Positions 10,212-21,471 of a stretch of DNA of 64,000 nt are shown one piece after another. Each line of letters begins with the position of its first letter. The first letter of the stretch is position 1. The DNA is from Serinus canaria (taxonomy: Eukaryota > Chordata > Aves > Passeriformes > Fringillidae). The notes below the pieces were generated by a model. It was not told the origin of the DNA. It saw only the letters and a list, made by a program, of their open reading frames with translations, and did not search any database. The position numbers were made by a program, and so were the translations under genes. The stretch is taken from contig NC_066342.1 of the NCBI RefSeq assembly GCF_022539315.1, positions 16,943,346 to 17,007,345 of the forward strand, given 5' to 3'.

Positions 10212-11309
10212 TGACCTGGTTTAGGACAAATTAGGGGAAATCTCCGAAAAGGAGTCCCCTAAAAACAAACCTCCAACCACCCCTCCCCCAATACCGGGTT
10301 CGGGAAGGAATTCCTCAGAGGAGCAAAGTGGAAAATAAAACCTATTTAATAACAAGTAACAAAGGAACACTCCCCAACACAAGAAAAGAAAAAGAAACCA
10401 GGCAGTGTTGTGGAGGGTGCTGATCTTCTTCTCGCAGACTCCGGGGGGTCCTGGACGTCCCAGGTCAGGTCCAGAGCCGGTACGGTATCTTCAGGGGAGG
10501 GTAAGAAAGAGGGAAAGGGGAAAAAAAAAGAAGAGCGCAAAAAAAAAACCAAGCAAGCCAAGCTAAGCAGCAGCAGCAAGCAAAAGCAAAAGCAGCCAGC
10601 AAGCCAGCCAGCCAAAAGCAAAAGCCGAGGTGCCCGGTCACCCTCACCCCCCCCTCCCCGCCCCGCTGCGGCAAGACGGCCGGGGTGGGGGGGACGGGAC
10701 GAAAGGCCAGACACAACACACGATATTGGGATAAAGGATAAAGGCTGTCACCCCACGACACAGCTGCTCCCCCACGACTGGCGGGACACAGAGATGGGGC
10801 AGTACATAGTGCTGCTTTTGCTTTTTGCTTGGCTTTTTGCTTTGCTTTTGCTCTTGCTTCTGCTTTGCCCCTGCTTTGCTCTTGCTTTCTGCTTCTGCTG
10901 ATTAGTTAGTTTAGCTAAGCAGTCCAAATTTTTTCCTGGACTGTTTTCCCTTTCCCTTTTTTGGACCTACTTGAACCTGCTCTAGACTGGGACCTGGGAA
11001 ACACTGAGAGTTTGCACCCTGTGGCCTGCAGCAGCTACCCCAGCACCAGAGGGACCGATAACAGAGTGACCACCCCCAAGAGAGACTTTCTGAATCTGTC
11101 ATCTTTTTCAGAGTGGTGAAAGAGTGGTGTCATCTGGTATTGTTCATTTTGTGTGCTGCGGGGTGCTGTGCCTGTTAAATAAACAGGTTCTTTCCACTTC
11201 TCTCCCAGGAATCCTTCCCAAACTGGTTGGGGGGAGGGGCCATGTGGGTTTGCTTTCTGGAGGGGCCCCCTTATGGAGGTTTTCTCCCAAATTTGCCCTA
11301 AACTAGGAC
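10212..11309. repeat. Head-to-head inverted LTR pair (palindrome 1)
   Basis: A minus-strand LTR arm (about 10212-10762) and a plus-strand LTR arm (about 10800-11309) meet with their U3 ends facing. The outer ends are inverted: TGACCTGGTTTAGGACAAAT against the reverse of GCCCTAAACTAGGACA. Further in, ggaaggaattcct...gtggaaaataaa on the left mirrors the right arm's aataaacaggttctttccac and aggaatccttcc. Both arms share cttttgctttttgctt-rich U3. Minus-strand purine tract gtgggggagcag sits at the centre next to the left arm. No clean target duplication is seen. Confidence 0.75.
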
Positions 11310-11903
11310 AGAGCCTTTTACTATGTTCAGGAGCTGGAGTGCTACTGCCCAATCCCCACCTTACCTCCACCATTGCTCCATATTTGTGCTACACTAGCTT
11401 TTCACCCTCTGCCTGCCAGGAGGTTCTGCCATTCCAGCTTGCTGGTTCCTACAGTCCTGCTGGGGCACTGGGATCGACTGCCCCTGGAGGGTTTGTAAAG
11501 CAAGCCCTTAATCCATCCCTTCCCATCTTGGTCAAGCCGCCATTACCACATGGTCCCTGACCTTGCACCAGAGCACCCCCTGCAGCCGCAGGGGAATAAT
11601 CACACCTGCCCTGCCCACCAGGAGCCTGCCAGAGCCCCTGCCAGCGGTGAATATAACTACACCAAAGGGGAAAGTGCCTGCAGCTGAGAATGCTGTTACT
11701 GGGTTTGTGGTTCTGTTGTCACTGCCATAGTTGTTGTTTGTTTGCCTTGTTATACATACTAGTAAAGAACTGTTATTCCTTTTCCCATATCTTTGCCTAA
11801 AATCCCCTTAATTTCAAAATTACAATAATTTGGAGGGGAGGGGATCATATTTTCCATTCCAAGGGAGGCTTCTAAGCAGACATCTGTCTTTCAAACCAAG
11901 ACA
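11310..11903 (+). mobile_element. ERVL LTR, 3' part
   Basis: The segment carries the family block 'actagtaaagaactgttatt' (about 11759), also seen at 34299 and 48735, and ends CTTTCAAACCAAGACA at 11903. The 5' end is lost at the junction with palindrome 1. Confidence 0.75.
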
Positions 11904-12299
11904 ACAAGACTGCACTTTGCCTCCCAAAGAACAGAAGGGGTCAATATGACTTCCCAGGCAAAGCACACAACAAAGTGTACTCTCCAGAGCTCTTCCAGAC
12001 CTTGTCTGGTCCAACTAGTTAAACCTGAGGGAGTCATCCTAAGAGCCACAGTTTGACCATGTTTGACTTTACTAAGCTGTAGAACGGTAATAAGGGTAAG
12101 TAACATCAGTTGTCTAAACCCAAATGCAAATTTCACACACAAAATGTATGTGATCACGCTCAAACTGCTTTATGAGGATTTTTTATAAACTTGATTAAGT
12201 TGTTTCTCATTTTTTAAATCCTCTCCATAGCTCAATCAAAAGATTGGACCATAAGTATTTCAGTATTTTTTATTTTCTCATTATTAATTATTGTATCAG
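11904..12299. other. Unassigned AT-rich stretch
   Basis: No coding or repeat signature that I can support. The minus-strand frame across it is not conserved with anything in the window. Confidence 0.35.
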
Positions 12300-12304
12300 G
12301 TTTG

Positions 12305-13316
12305 TGTGGCAGGGTTTTGGTAGTGGTGGGGCTACAGGGGTGGCTTCTGTGAGAAGATGCAAGAAGCTTCCCCTATGTCTGATAGATCCTGTGCCAGTTG
12401 ACTAGAAGACAGACCCCCTACTGGCCAAGGCATAAGTGATGGTGGTAGTGCCTCTGGGATAACATTTTTAAGAAGGGGGAAAAATCCCGCACAACAGCAA
12501 CTTCAGCCAGAGAGAGGAGTAAGAATATGAAACACAACCCTGAAGACACCAAAGGCAGTGAAGAAGGAGGGGGAGGAGGTTCTTCCGGCACTGGAACAGA
12601 GATTCTGCTACTGCTTACGGTGCAGACTATGGTGAAACAGCTGTCCCCCTGCAGCCCATGGAGGTCTATGGGGATGCAGAGATCCACCTGCAGCCTGTGG
12701 AGGTGCCTACACTGGAGCAAGTGGATGCTCAAAGGAGGCTATGGCCCTGTGGAAAAGCTGCACTGGAGCAGGCTCCTGGCAGGACCTGTGGTCCCCATGG
12801 AAGGGACCCATGCAGAAGCAGTTAATGAAGAGCTCCAGCCCATAAGAACTCAAACTGGAGAAGTTTGTGTGGAACTGTCTCCTGTTGGAGGGACCCCATA
12901 CTGGATCAGGGGGAGCATGTGAGGAGTGCTCCCCCTGAGGAGGAAGGAGAGGCAGAAACGTGTGGTGAACTGACCACAACCTCCATTCCCCATCACCCTG
13001 GGCCACTGGGGGAAGGAGGTAGAGAATTTGGGAGTGAAGTTAAGCCTGTGAAGAAGGGAGGGGTGAAGGGAATGTGATTTTAAGATTTTTAAAAATTTCT
13101 CATTATCCTACTCTGATTTGATTGTAATAAATTCAGTTATTTTCCCTAAGTTGGGTCTGTTTTGCCCATGACAGTAATTGGTGAGTGATGTCTCCCTGTC
13201 CTTATCTCCACCCAGAAACCTTCTGTTCTATTTTCTCTCCTTTGTCTGGCTGTGGAGGGGAGGGAGAGAGTGTCTTTGGTGGGTGCCTGGCATCTGGCCA
13301 GTGTGAACCCACTACA
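12305..13316 (+). mobile_element. Solo ERVL-type LTR, complete, about 1.0 kb
   Basis: Starts TGTGGCAGGGTTTTGG and ends AACCCACTACA. Flanks are gtttg (12300-12304) and gtttc (13317-13321), a 5-bp target duplication with one change. AATAAA lies near 13127, followed by a U5-like end. It is the complete version of the LTR truncated at 1-440. Frames inside it are not genes. Confidence 0.85.
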
Positions 13317-13452
13317 GTTTCCTAAAAGACAAAAGAAAGTTCATGTCTATTTGAAAAAATAAAATAAAAATCATAAAATAAGAACTGAGGAAATGAAAAG
13401 TTTAAAGTTTGCGTAAACATGCTCCTCACTACTATCTATTATCATCCTAAGC

Positions 13453-13655
13453 TGTCCTGGTTTTGTTTGGGATAGAGTTCATTTTCTTCCTAGTAGCTGG
13501 TACAGTGCTGTGGTTTAGATTCACTATGAAAATAATGTTGATAACACAGTGATGTTTTAGCTGTTGCTGAGCAGTGCTTACCCTAAGTCAAGGGCTTTTC
13601 AGTGTCCTATGCTCTGCAAGTGAGGAGCTGCACAAGGAGCTGGGAGGGAACTGTC
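13453..13655 (+). mobile_element. ERVL LTR, 5' fragment
   Basis: Starts TGTCCTGGTTTTG and carries 'gttgctgagcagtgcttac' and 'caaggagctgggaggg', the common 5' part of an avian ERVL LTR family. The complementary 3' part of this family is seen separately at 27608-27840. It ends abruptly near 13655. Confidence 0.6.
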
Positions 13656-13900
13656 AGAGATTGAAATAGTTCATGCCTCAAACACTGATATAAAGTTTTG
13701 CTCATTATAGCAAAACTGTATAAAGAAGCCATCAAAGCCCACCCCTCCATAAAGAATGCCTGACTGGAACTTTGGACTGAAACTCAAACTGCTGAGATTA
13801 GATTAAAAGAAATCTATTCTTCAATCATCTTAGGCCCAGGAAGAAGTAACCAAACAAGGAAAAGAATGCAAGTCAAACCCAGCAATTATACTAGGAATCA
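13656..13900. other. Unassigned
   Basis: No feature that I can support; AT-rich sequence between two LTRs. Confidence 0.35.
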
Positions 13901-14343
13901 TGTCTTGCCGGGGTCTCTCTCTCTAGCCGGTAAGAGTGACCACGAGAAAAGTTCAAAAGTCTCTTTTCCCAGCCCGGTGCTTGAAGAAGGAGTCAGGGCT
14001 CTTCATTTTTCAGTCTCAAGGTTGTTTATTGCATCTTATCTATAAAATTCTTTCTCCCTGTCCAGCCGAGATCTGTTCAGAAGGACAGTCAGAGGCACTC
14101 CGCCCACCCCCAGGGCGGTGTTATCTTTATATACTACAAACTACGTGTACAATATTTACAATTATTTTCCAATACCTATCATCTATATTAGACAGTGAGT
14201 TTCTACTTTAGACCAATCTAAAAGTGCCAACATCACCAGACAAGATGGAGGTAGAGAAGAAGAAGAAAGGCTAGACACACCCAAATCCCTCCATCTTGTC
14301 ACCAGAAACCCGTATACCAAAAATCCTAAAACCTACATTTACA
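13901..14343 (-). mobile_element. Class II-type LTR
   Basis: On the minus strand it starts TGTAAATGTAGG and ends CCCGGCAAGACA. Minus-strand AATAAA lies near 14028 and a TATA-like tataaag near 14128. I see no matching target duplication (left gaatca, right ccctgt), so it may be part of a rearranged provirus. Confidence 0.75.
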
Positions 14344-15038
14344 CCCTGTGAGTACTTTATTTTTTATATTATCTAAACTGCCGTGGCTTTTATCTCTTCA
14401 TGTAAAGGTGATAAGTTGTTCCGTGGTTCGTACTTGAACCCGCTGGTGTTCTGGGCTGTGTGCCAGGGTCTCTGAGCCCCCCCGGCAAGGGTCCCAGGAA
14501 ACTCCAGACTCCCAGAGGTATGTCCTGAGTTCTGACAATGTCTGACTTGCTTTGGGGTATGGGAGGCCCTAACCCACAGATGCATTTTGCTGGGAGCAGG
14601 TTTGCACAGATTTCACCCTCAACTGAGGTGGCGGGGAAAAGTTTCAGTGTGTGGTAACCTCTGCCCAGGGACAGTGAACCTATCCTCACTTACACAAACT
14701 GGCTATGGAACCCCCAACCTTGGGAAGGCTGTATCCATGGGACATTCACATGAGAAACAACTGAGGGGGTGCCTTAATCCATCACATGCCCTCCAAAGTG
14801 CCCTCCAGAGTCATTCCTGAAGCCTTGTACCCCAGGACTGCACATGGTGCAACAAATCCAGAGTCTGTTGTAAGAGACAATGGCAAACTCCCCCCCACCC
14901 TCCCCCAGGGAAGGGCCTGGGTTTTCCTACCTGGCCTAAGCATATATTAACCCATCAGATTCTATGTTTTTCAGGAGGACCTTCCCCACCAAGAAAACCA
15001 TCTGGAAAAGATCAGTGGAACATCATTGGGATCCACGG
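14344..15038. other. Unassigned; possible LTR and leader debris
   Basis: The minus strand near 14340-14410 has tataaaaaataaag and a gagataaaagccacgg motif that look like an LTR promoter/poly(A) region, but I found no ends. The remaining sequence to 15038 has only short frames. Confidence 0.35.
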
Positions 15039-15433
15039 TGTTATAGATAAGGAATGTAATAGTTGGCTCTCACAATTAAGAGATAGATATTATGTGGATG
15101 TTAAAATGTATAGTGATGTTATTGTAATATGTCCTCCCGTAGTCCTCTTTCCCCTCCCCCTTGTAATAGCCTTAGTAGTCAGGACATTTGGAGAGGGCCA
15201 GCTGATTATCAAGAGGTGCAGTGTAACAACACCTGACCTCCAATCAAGATGTAAGAAAGTAATGTCCACCAATGGATGGCAGAGAAGAAGTTGACTGACA
15301 AAACTTTATGAGGAGCTAAGGGTATAAAAGGCAGAGCATCCATTTTGTAAATTGACCATGTGGCTGATAGTCACAGGGACTCCCAGCGCTGCAATTTTTC
15401 CTTATTCAGTCCTTTTGTTGTATTTTTGTTAAG
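15039..15433 (+). mobile_element. Old class I LTR, left part, split by the gamma-like provirus
   Basis: Starts TGTTATAGATAAGG and runs to ttgttaag at 15433. Its missing tail (gtttaataaacctttg...ctttaca) is at 25909-25955, on the far side of the 10.5-kb provirus, proving insertion into this older relative. Flanks acgg / atgg may be the old target duplication. TATA near 15320. Confidence 0.9.
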
Positions 15434-15858
15434 TATGATAGATGAGTAATGCAATGATTGACTCTCACAATTAAAAGGCAAATATCATGTGTATATGTTA
15501 AGAGAAGTTTTATAGATTTATAGTTATGTTTTATCCCCCTTGCATTGTTATCAGGGGACAGCCTGGGTTTGGGACATTTGGGAGGGTTGACTTGTTACTA
15601 TGGCAACATCTGACTGCCAATCAAGATTTAAGGAAGTAAACTCCACCACTGGACAGCGAAGAAGGAGTCGATGGACAGAACTTTGAAAGGGGCTAAAGAG
15701 TTAAAAGGCAAAACCTCCATTGTGTGGGTGAGCACAAGGTGTGAAAAATCCTTTGCTCCCCATGCCATAATATTTTCTCCATTCAGTCTTCTGTTGTATT
15801 TTTGATAAGGTTTTAATAAACCTTTCTAAATTTTTGGAAGTGGGTATCATTTCTTACA
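15434..15858 (+). mobile_element. 5' LTR of the class I provirus
   Basis: Runs TATGATAGATGAG to TTTCTTACA, 425 bp. The 3' LTR starts TGTGATAG, so the terminal TG has become TA here. Contains a TTAAAAGG promoter-like box (about 15700) and AATAAA at 15816. Confidence 0.9.
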
Positions 15859-15861
15859 ATA

Positions 15862-15879
15862 TGGGGTCTCATCCAGTAG
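15862..15879 (+). promoter_or_regulatory. Primer binding site, tRNA-Pro-like
   Basis: tggggtctcatccagtag directly follows the 5' LTR and resembles the proline-tRNA primer site used by many gammaretroviruses, with several mismatches. Confidence 0.6.
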
Positions 15880-17042
15880 TAAACACTTCGCCCCAGTGGT
15901 GCTAGGAGTTCTCGAAAAGAGGCACGCCCCACCACATGTTTGGTGGATAGTCTCGGACTCTCCCAGGGCCACCAGTGGTGGCAGGCTGGAAGCCTGGAGA
16001 CAACAGGAGGCTGGATAAAGAAAAGAAAAGAAAGGGGGGTGAGTAACATCCTCATAACTATTTTTTGACCAGATAATGACTCCATAATTCCTGTATAGGA
16101 AAGCGAACTTCATGCCATTACTGTATTAGAACCGTCCTGGTCCGTTGAATTTTAGGATATTGGATGGTAGTAGGGAATGGCGGGACATGTGATAAAAAGG
16201 AAAGCAGGGATTTCCCCCGTGGCTAGTGGGATGTATGAGATTGAAGGGCTTGTGAGGGGTTTTGCAGCACCAAGCCAGCACACACAAAAGGGGTCAGGGG
16301 GCCCATGTGGGGCACCACTGGACTCTGGTGCATGGCTGGTGCTGTGGTATCCCGGGCCAGCCGAGTAGCAGTAGCCAGTGGCAGTTTTGGGGGAAGCGCT
16401 GGCAAGCAAAGTAGTGGGCTTGTATCTGGATGGGAACCAGTGGTGGGCCCCCCTGTGGTGTGGGGGGTTCACGTTGAAGAGTCAGTCAGCTCCTGAGCCG
16501 CTCGGGTGGGAGCGGCTTCTGGGTGCAGCCAGCGCTCCAGAGCCCGCTGAGATCAGGCTGGGGTGTGGGGGCAAAGTCCCCAAGCCAAAGGAAATCAGGG
16601 GCAGGCTGGCCGCAGGACCAAATCTTGGAGGACCGGTCATGGAGCAGGGAGTGAGGTGGAGCTGCCACCCGCTGAGCTGGGGGTGAGCCAGGCAGGCTGC
16701 AGACTGGCTCCTCTGTAATACCCACTGGCATAAGGCTGTGGGGTCACAGTAACGAGCCAAGAAGGAGAGGAACGGCAGGGACCAATCCAGTGATACAGAA
16801 GTCCCTGGATTGTAGCCAGTTTTTTTAACTTTTCGGAAGAAAGGTAAAGCTTTATTTCTTTTTTTTATTTTCTTCTCCTCTCTCTCTCCCCCCTTTCATT
16901 CTCTTGTCTCCTAACTGGTTTCTATTTTTTCCTCCTTTCCTTTTCCCTTCTTAGGAAGGTGGGCCTTGCTGGGAGGGCTTGTGGTTAGCTGATTGGGGAA
17001 GGCAGGCTCTGTTGGGGGAAGACCTGTGATCTGCTGGTCAGG
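15880..17042 (+). other. Gag leader of the class I provirus
   Basis: About 1.16 kb between the primer site and the gag ATG, where packaging signals and a splice donor would lie. Purine-rich and G-rich; frames on both strands overlap without conservation. A pyrimidine tract lies at 16855-16950. Confidence 0.6.
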
Positions 17043-17456
17043 ATGGGATCATGGGTGAGTAGTGAATCCCCAAAGGAAAAAGCAGAGATTGAAGAGGAAC
17101 CAATGGGCATACCCCCAGATAGTCCACTGGGAAAGAAACTAGCCCGGTGGAACTATGACCCAAACACCAGAGATAAGAATGAGAGCAAAATGGTTCAGTA
17201 CTGTGTGGTAGAATGGACCAGAAGGAAAATTAGGAGTGATCATGTATACAGGTTGAGATATGGATCAGAGGAGGAATGGATATGCCGGGCATTAAACTTG
17301 CATGTAAGAGCTAAGAAACCATTCAAACAGGAAGAGAGTGACTACGCTGCTTGCTGGGAAGGGGAAACCACACCCTTAAAGGTGAGCGTATTTAAGGTAG
17401 CAGAACATAAAGAATGGGACCCACTGGACCACTTACCCCCCCTCCCACTCCACTAG
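17043..17456 (+). pseudogene. gag: gag matrix (MA) segment
   Basis: ATG at 17043 gives a 137-codon frame starting MGSWVSS: glycine at position 2 is the expected myristoylation site for membrane targeting. The body is basic (WTRRKIRSDH) as in gammaretroviral matrix. It stops at 17454-17456; the gag frame then continues in another frame towards capsid. Confidence 0.8.
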
Positions 17457-18251
17457 CTTTAACATCACCTCCCCTACCCCTGGATGGGCCTAGCCAAAAC
17501 ACCAGAAACAGGGTAGCACCACGGGAGGAAAGCAGATCAGAGGATGGGAGCCAAGCATCAGGATTATAATTATACCCCCTGAGGGAAGTACCACTGGCTG
17601 GGGTGCTGGGAGGAATTGGATTTGGAACCGTACCTCTCAGTTCCTCTGAGGTGAGAATGTTTAAAAAGGAATTAAAAGGACTATTAGAGGACCCTATTGG
17701 GTTAGCAGAGCAGTTAGACCAGTTTCTAGGGCCCAATATTTATACATGGGAAGAAATGCAGTCAGTAATGACCATGTCGTTCACACCAGAGGAAAGACAG
17801 ATGATCCAGGCAGCTGGGATACGGATATGGGAAAGGGAGCATGTGCAAGGACCTCATGGGGATCTGAAAACGCCCAGTTCAGACCACAAGAGCAATAGGG
17901 GGAGGCAAGACATGGAGGAATATAGAACTTTGATTATAGGATGTATCAAAGAGGCAGCTCCACGTAATCAAAATGCCTGTAAGGCTTTGGATGAGCCGCA
18001 AAAGAGAGAAGAAACCCCAACAGAGTGGTTAGAAAGATTGAAGAAAAATATGAGGCAATATTCAGGGTTTGACCCTGACACAGTGGCCAGACAGATCTTA
18101 CTAAAGATAAATTTCATTACTCATGCCTGGCCAGATATACAGAGAAAGAAAAATTAGATGGTTGGCAAGAAAAGAGGTTAGAGGATCTTTTAAGGGAAGC
18201 ACAGAAGGTGTATGTAAAGAGGGAGGAAGAGAGGGCCAAGGCTGCGGTAAT
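17457..18251 (+). pseudogene. gag: gag p12-like linker and capsid (CA) segment
   Basis: A proline-rich linker (17457-17600, frameshifted) leads into a capsid-like open frame from 17603 to 18157. It contains the major-homology-type region EETPTEWLERLKKNM and the GFDPDTVARQIL segment typical of gammaretroviral capsid. A stop ends the frame at 18157; the downstream coiled, charged KREEERAK segment is in another frame and is cut by the LTR at 18252. Confidence 0.8.
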
Positions 18252-18667
18252 CTGTGGTTTTCCTGAGCCTTATATGAGTCCAATCCGGCCAGCTTAAGAC
18301 TCTAGCCCACACGAACCCGCATAGACGAAGGTAAAAGATGAGAGGCGCTCTTCTCCACGTGGGTGCAAGTATCCTGTTTATTGGCTTGGGGCAGGACACA
18401 GGTGATGGGTCACCCAGGTAAAAAAGAGGAATTGGAACTCTCACACAGGAGGTTTTATACCCTAGGGGGTGAGGGGCGGGGGAGAGAGAACCGGAGCCAA
18501 TGGAATGCCATTGGGGAGGGGCAAAGTACCTGTGAGACAGACCAGGTGTGTGTAATGGGGAGGGGTGTGTGAGGGGGAAACCATGTGATGAGGGAGGGGG
18601 AAAACCCATCACCAGTGCAACAACTAAAAAAACTATTTAGTGCAATACAACACAAGGCGAAAGCTAA
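18252..18667 (-). mobile_element. LTR insertion in gag
   Basis: An approximately 416-bp block interrupts gag, flanked by ggtaat at 18246-18251 and 18668-18673. On the minus strand a TATA box (ggtataaaacc, about 18455) and AATAAA (about 18378) show LTR organisation. The ends are not canonical TG...CA in this placement, so the boundaries may be off by some bases. Confidence 0.7.
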
Positions 18668-18673
18668 GGTAAT

Positions 18674-18935
18674 GGTAACTGCCATTAGGGAAGGAAAGCA
18701 GCACATAAAGAGCTACCTGGGTAAGGGAAGGGAACTCCAAATGTGGGAAGATAGATGGAGGGGAGATGCAGGGCCCTGGGGCTGGACACAAAATGGAGAG
18801 TTTGAGAGATGGGGGAACCTAGGACCAGTTTGCTTTTACTGTAAAGAGAATGGGCATGTCAGAAAGAATTGCCCCCAGAGGGAAAAGGACCTGAGGGTCT
18901 ATGAGACTGAGCAGAAAGGAGAAGTGGAAGATTAG
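18674..18935 (+). pseudogene. gag: gag nucleocapsid (NC) segment
   Basis: The frame encodes one CCHC zinc knuckle, CFYCKENGHVRKNC (18831-18872), preceded by a basic region with a GRELQMW element. A single knuckle is typical of gammaretroviral nucleocapsid, which binds genomic RNA. It stops at 18935, just before protease. Confidence 0.85.
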
Positions 18936-18959
18936 GGGTGTCAGGGGCTCTACCTCCTG

Positions 18960-19324
18960 GGGACACAATACCATCAGGAGCCTTTGATAACTTTAAAAAT
19001 AGGTCCCCAGGAGGAAGAATTTGAATTCCTAGTAGACACGGGGGCTGAAAGAACTTGTGTTTCTAGAATCCCAAAGGGGTGCAAAAAAGGGTCAAGATAC
19101 CGTGCAAGTAGTAGGAACAAAATGGGAGGGGTTCAAAGTCTCAGTTATGAAGGAAGTAAAGTTTGAAGGAGCAAATAAAGTAGGAATTGGGGATGTTCTA
19201 TTAATTCCAGAAGCAGGGTGCAATCAGTTAGAAATGGATTTACTGGTGCAGCTAGACATTGGAGTACTCCCAGAGGAAAGAAAAATGGTGGTTATGCTTC
19301 TCCATGTGGAAAACCAGGGCACCG
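18960..19324 (+). pseudogene. pro: pro, aspartic protease segment
   Basis: FLVDTGAERTCV at about 19027-19063 is the active-site loop of retroviral aspartic protease. A frameshift follows within about 20 codons, and the C-terminal part (MDLLVQLDIGVLP) is in another frame. The nested LTR at about 19325 then cuts the reading frame before RT. Confidence 0.8.
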
Positions 19325-19915
19325 GGAATATTTCTCTGTCTGCTCTGGGGTGCCCTGACCCCCAGGGGGAGCACTGACTTTGACCCTCATTCATGGAGAA
19401 AGTTTCCTAGACTTCAAGATAGACTAGAATCCACAAAAGTGTGAAATCGATTATAGAGAGTAGTGTAGGTGTATCACTTGGTGAGAAATTTAGGTTTTGG
19501 GATTTTTGGTATGTTGTGGATGGAAGCAAGATGGAGGGCACAGGGTGTCATCCTGGGTTTCTTCTTCATGCTTCTTCTTCCTTCTTCTTCATGGGTTTGG
19601 GTGGCATTTTGTAATTGGGCAGAAAAGTCCGCATTGCAGGCCCTTTGGGATCAGTTATTGGGTTAAAAAGGAAAATAATCTAGGTGTCAGTTCTTAATTG
19701 GATAGTTTAGTCTTAAAAGACCTTGTAACAAGAGATAGTTAGCCATTTTGTGCCTTCTAATGAAAAGCTGCTGAACTCACAGTAGTGAGACTGTTTTACT
19801 GATAAGAAATAATAAACACTTGAGTCCGAACATGAACTACCGTCTCAAGTGCCTTCAATCCAGACCCAGAGAAACCGACGACCAGTACCCCAGCAACTGG
19901 GACCCCCACATCTCC
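19325..19915 (+). mobile_element. LTR insertion between protease and RT
   Basis: From the 'gcactgactttgaccctc' block to 'ccttcaatccagaccc', the sequence follows the reverse complement of the LTR at 25126-25715, including 'ttcttcatgggtttgggtgg' and 'agaccttgtaacaagagata'. Exact ends are uncertain by tens of bases, and I could not identify a target duplication. Confidence 0.75.
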
Positions 19916-20786
19916 AGTTAAGGGAAGATGATGAGGAGAAAATTCATGAGAAGGTGCCGGCAAAACTGAAAAATTAACATAAATTGAACATGAAACCAAT
20001 AGTAATAAAAATAGTTGATGAGAGCCATCCAGTCCGGGCACAACAATATGTACTCTCCCTGGAAGGGAGATGAGGACTATGGCCGGTGATCCAGGACCTA
20101 CTTGAAGAAGGGACCTTAGAACCATGTATGTCCCCCCATAATATACCCATATTACCAGTAAAGAAGTCAGATGGGACTTTCAGGCTTGTCCAAGATTTAA
20201 GAGAAATAAACAAAAGAACAGGGAATCAATACCCAGTAGTGCCTAACCCCTACACACTACTAAGTAATATCTCCCCATCACACCAGTGGTTTAGCGTGAT
20301 AGACTTAAAGGATGTTTTTTTGGGCATGTCCACTGGAAGAGAAAAAGTAGGGATGTATTTGCCTTTGAATGGGAGGACCCCAATTATGGGAGGAAGCAAC
20401 AGCTTTGGTGGACTAAGTTACCCCAAAGGTTTTCCAAATCCCCAAACCTATTTGGTCAAGCCCTGGGAGAAGTACTACAACTCTTCTCCATCAAACCTGG
20501 GATAAAGCTCATCCAATATGCAGATGATTTACTTCTCTCAGGACGGGAAGCAAACCAAGTATGGGAATCCACCATAGCATTGTTAAATTTGCTGGGGAAC
20601 CAAGGACTTCAAGTGTCAAAAGGGAAACTCCAATTTGTAGAGAGTGAAGTAAAATACCTAGGACATGTCATTTGTCAAGGCAGCTGACAACTGAACCCTT
20701 AGAGAATTGCAGGGATAGTCTCACTTCCATGGCCAAAAACAAGGAGGGAAGTTAGATGGTTTCTAGGATTGTTGGGATATTGTAGG
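19916..20786 (+). pseudogene. pol: pol, reverse transcriptase fingers and palm
   Basis: The gamma-type RT core is plain: VQDLREINKR, VVPNPYTLLS, the catalytic-loop region VIDLKDVFLG, and YADD encoded at 20517-20528. One frameshift lies near 20450 and stops occur near 20686-20703. The first catalytic aspartate context is kept as DLKD with A-to-V after it. The next LTR interrupts RT at 20787 after WFLGLLGYCR. Confidence 0.9.
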
Positions 20787-21466
20787 TGTCTTGTTTTGAA
20801 AAGACAAGTGTCTGCTAAGGAAAGCAGGAGACTCTCCTGAAATGGAAAATGTATACCCTCTCCCTCCAAATTGCTATAATTTTGAAATTAAAAGGCTCTC
20901 AGGCAAAGATATGGGAGCAGGAATAGCAGTTCTTTATTAGGGAAGAAAATTTAAAAAAATTAAATTAACAATGCAGTAATACAAAACAACACTGACAGAG
21001 TCAGAATACGACCTGACACCCTGTGCATCAAGGTGTTGGTAGCAGTCCAAATGAAATGGTGGTTGCAGTCCTCCTGGAGTGATAGATGTGATTCTGTTAA
21101 AGCAGTGATCCTGTAAAAGGGTGTAGTCTTCCTCTGAAAATCCAGTTGTAGTGTAGATGGGCCTGGTCTTCCTCTGGGAATCCAGTGGAGAAGAAAGAAT
21201 TCAGAGGAAAAGGCTGCCCGTGGTCTTCAAATCTCTGTTTATATCCAGGTAGGAATGCTTGGCTCCTCCCTCTGGGCAGAGCTCTCACAATGGGATGAGG
21301 TAGTTTTATCAGTCATGCAGTAGGACTCAATGGCCCATTAACAGAAGATATCTCCCCTGGGGGCAGATGAGTTGTGGAAGACATAAAGAAAACTGCCCAA
21401 TAAACAGAAGATAGATGCCCCATCAGATAGGAATAGAATACACACCCCCATTTCCAACCTAAGAGA
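20787..21466 (-). mobile_element. ERVL LTR insertion in RT
   Basis: Plus strand starts TGTCTTGTTTTGAAAAGACA; the far end is cctaagaga where the family has a GACA end. Flanks gtagg (20782-20786) and gtggg (21467-21471) are a 5-bp target duplication with one change. Same family as 48189-48888 on the opposite strand. Confidence 0.85.
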
Positions 21467-21471
21467 GTGGG

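Noticed and set aside
10801..10900. cttttg/cttgctt repeats that could be taken for a coding leucine-rich segment or a CRISPR-like array
   Set aside because: Units are irregular, without spacers, and lie in the U3 part of an LTR in a vertebrate genome.
15039..15858. Tandem LTR array of one provirus
   Set aside because: The first LTR lacks its 3' tail, which is found at 25909-25955 beyond the provirus, so this is nesting and not a tandem array.
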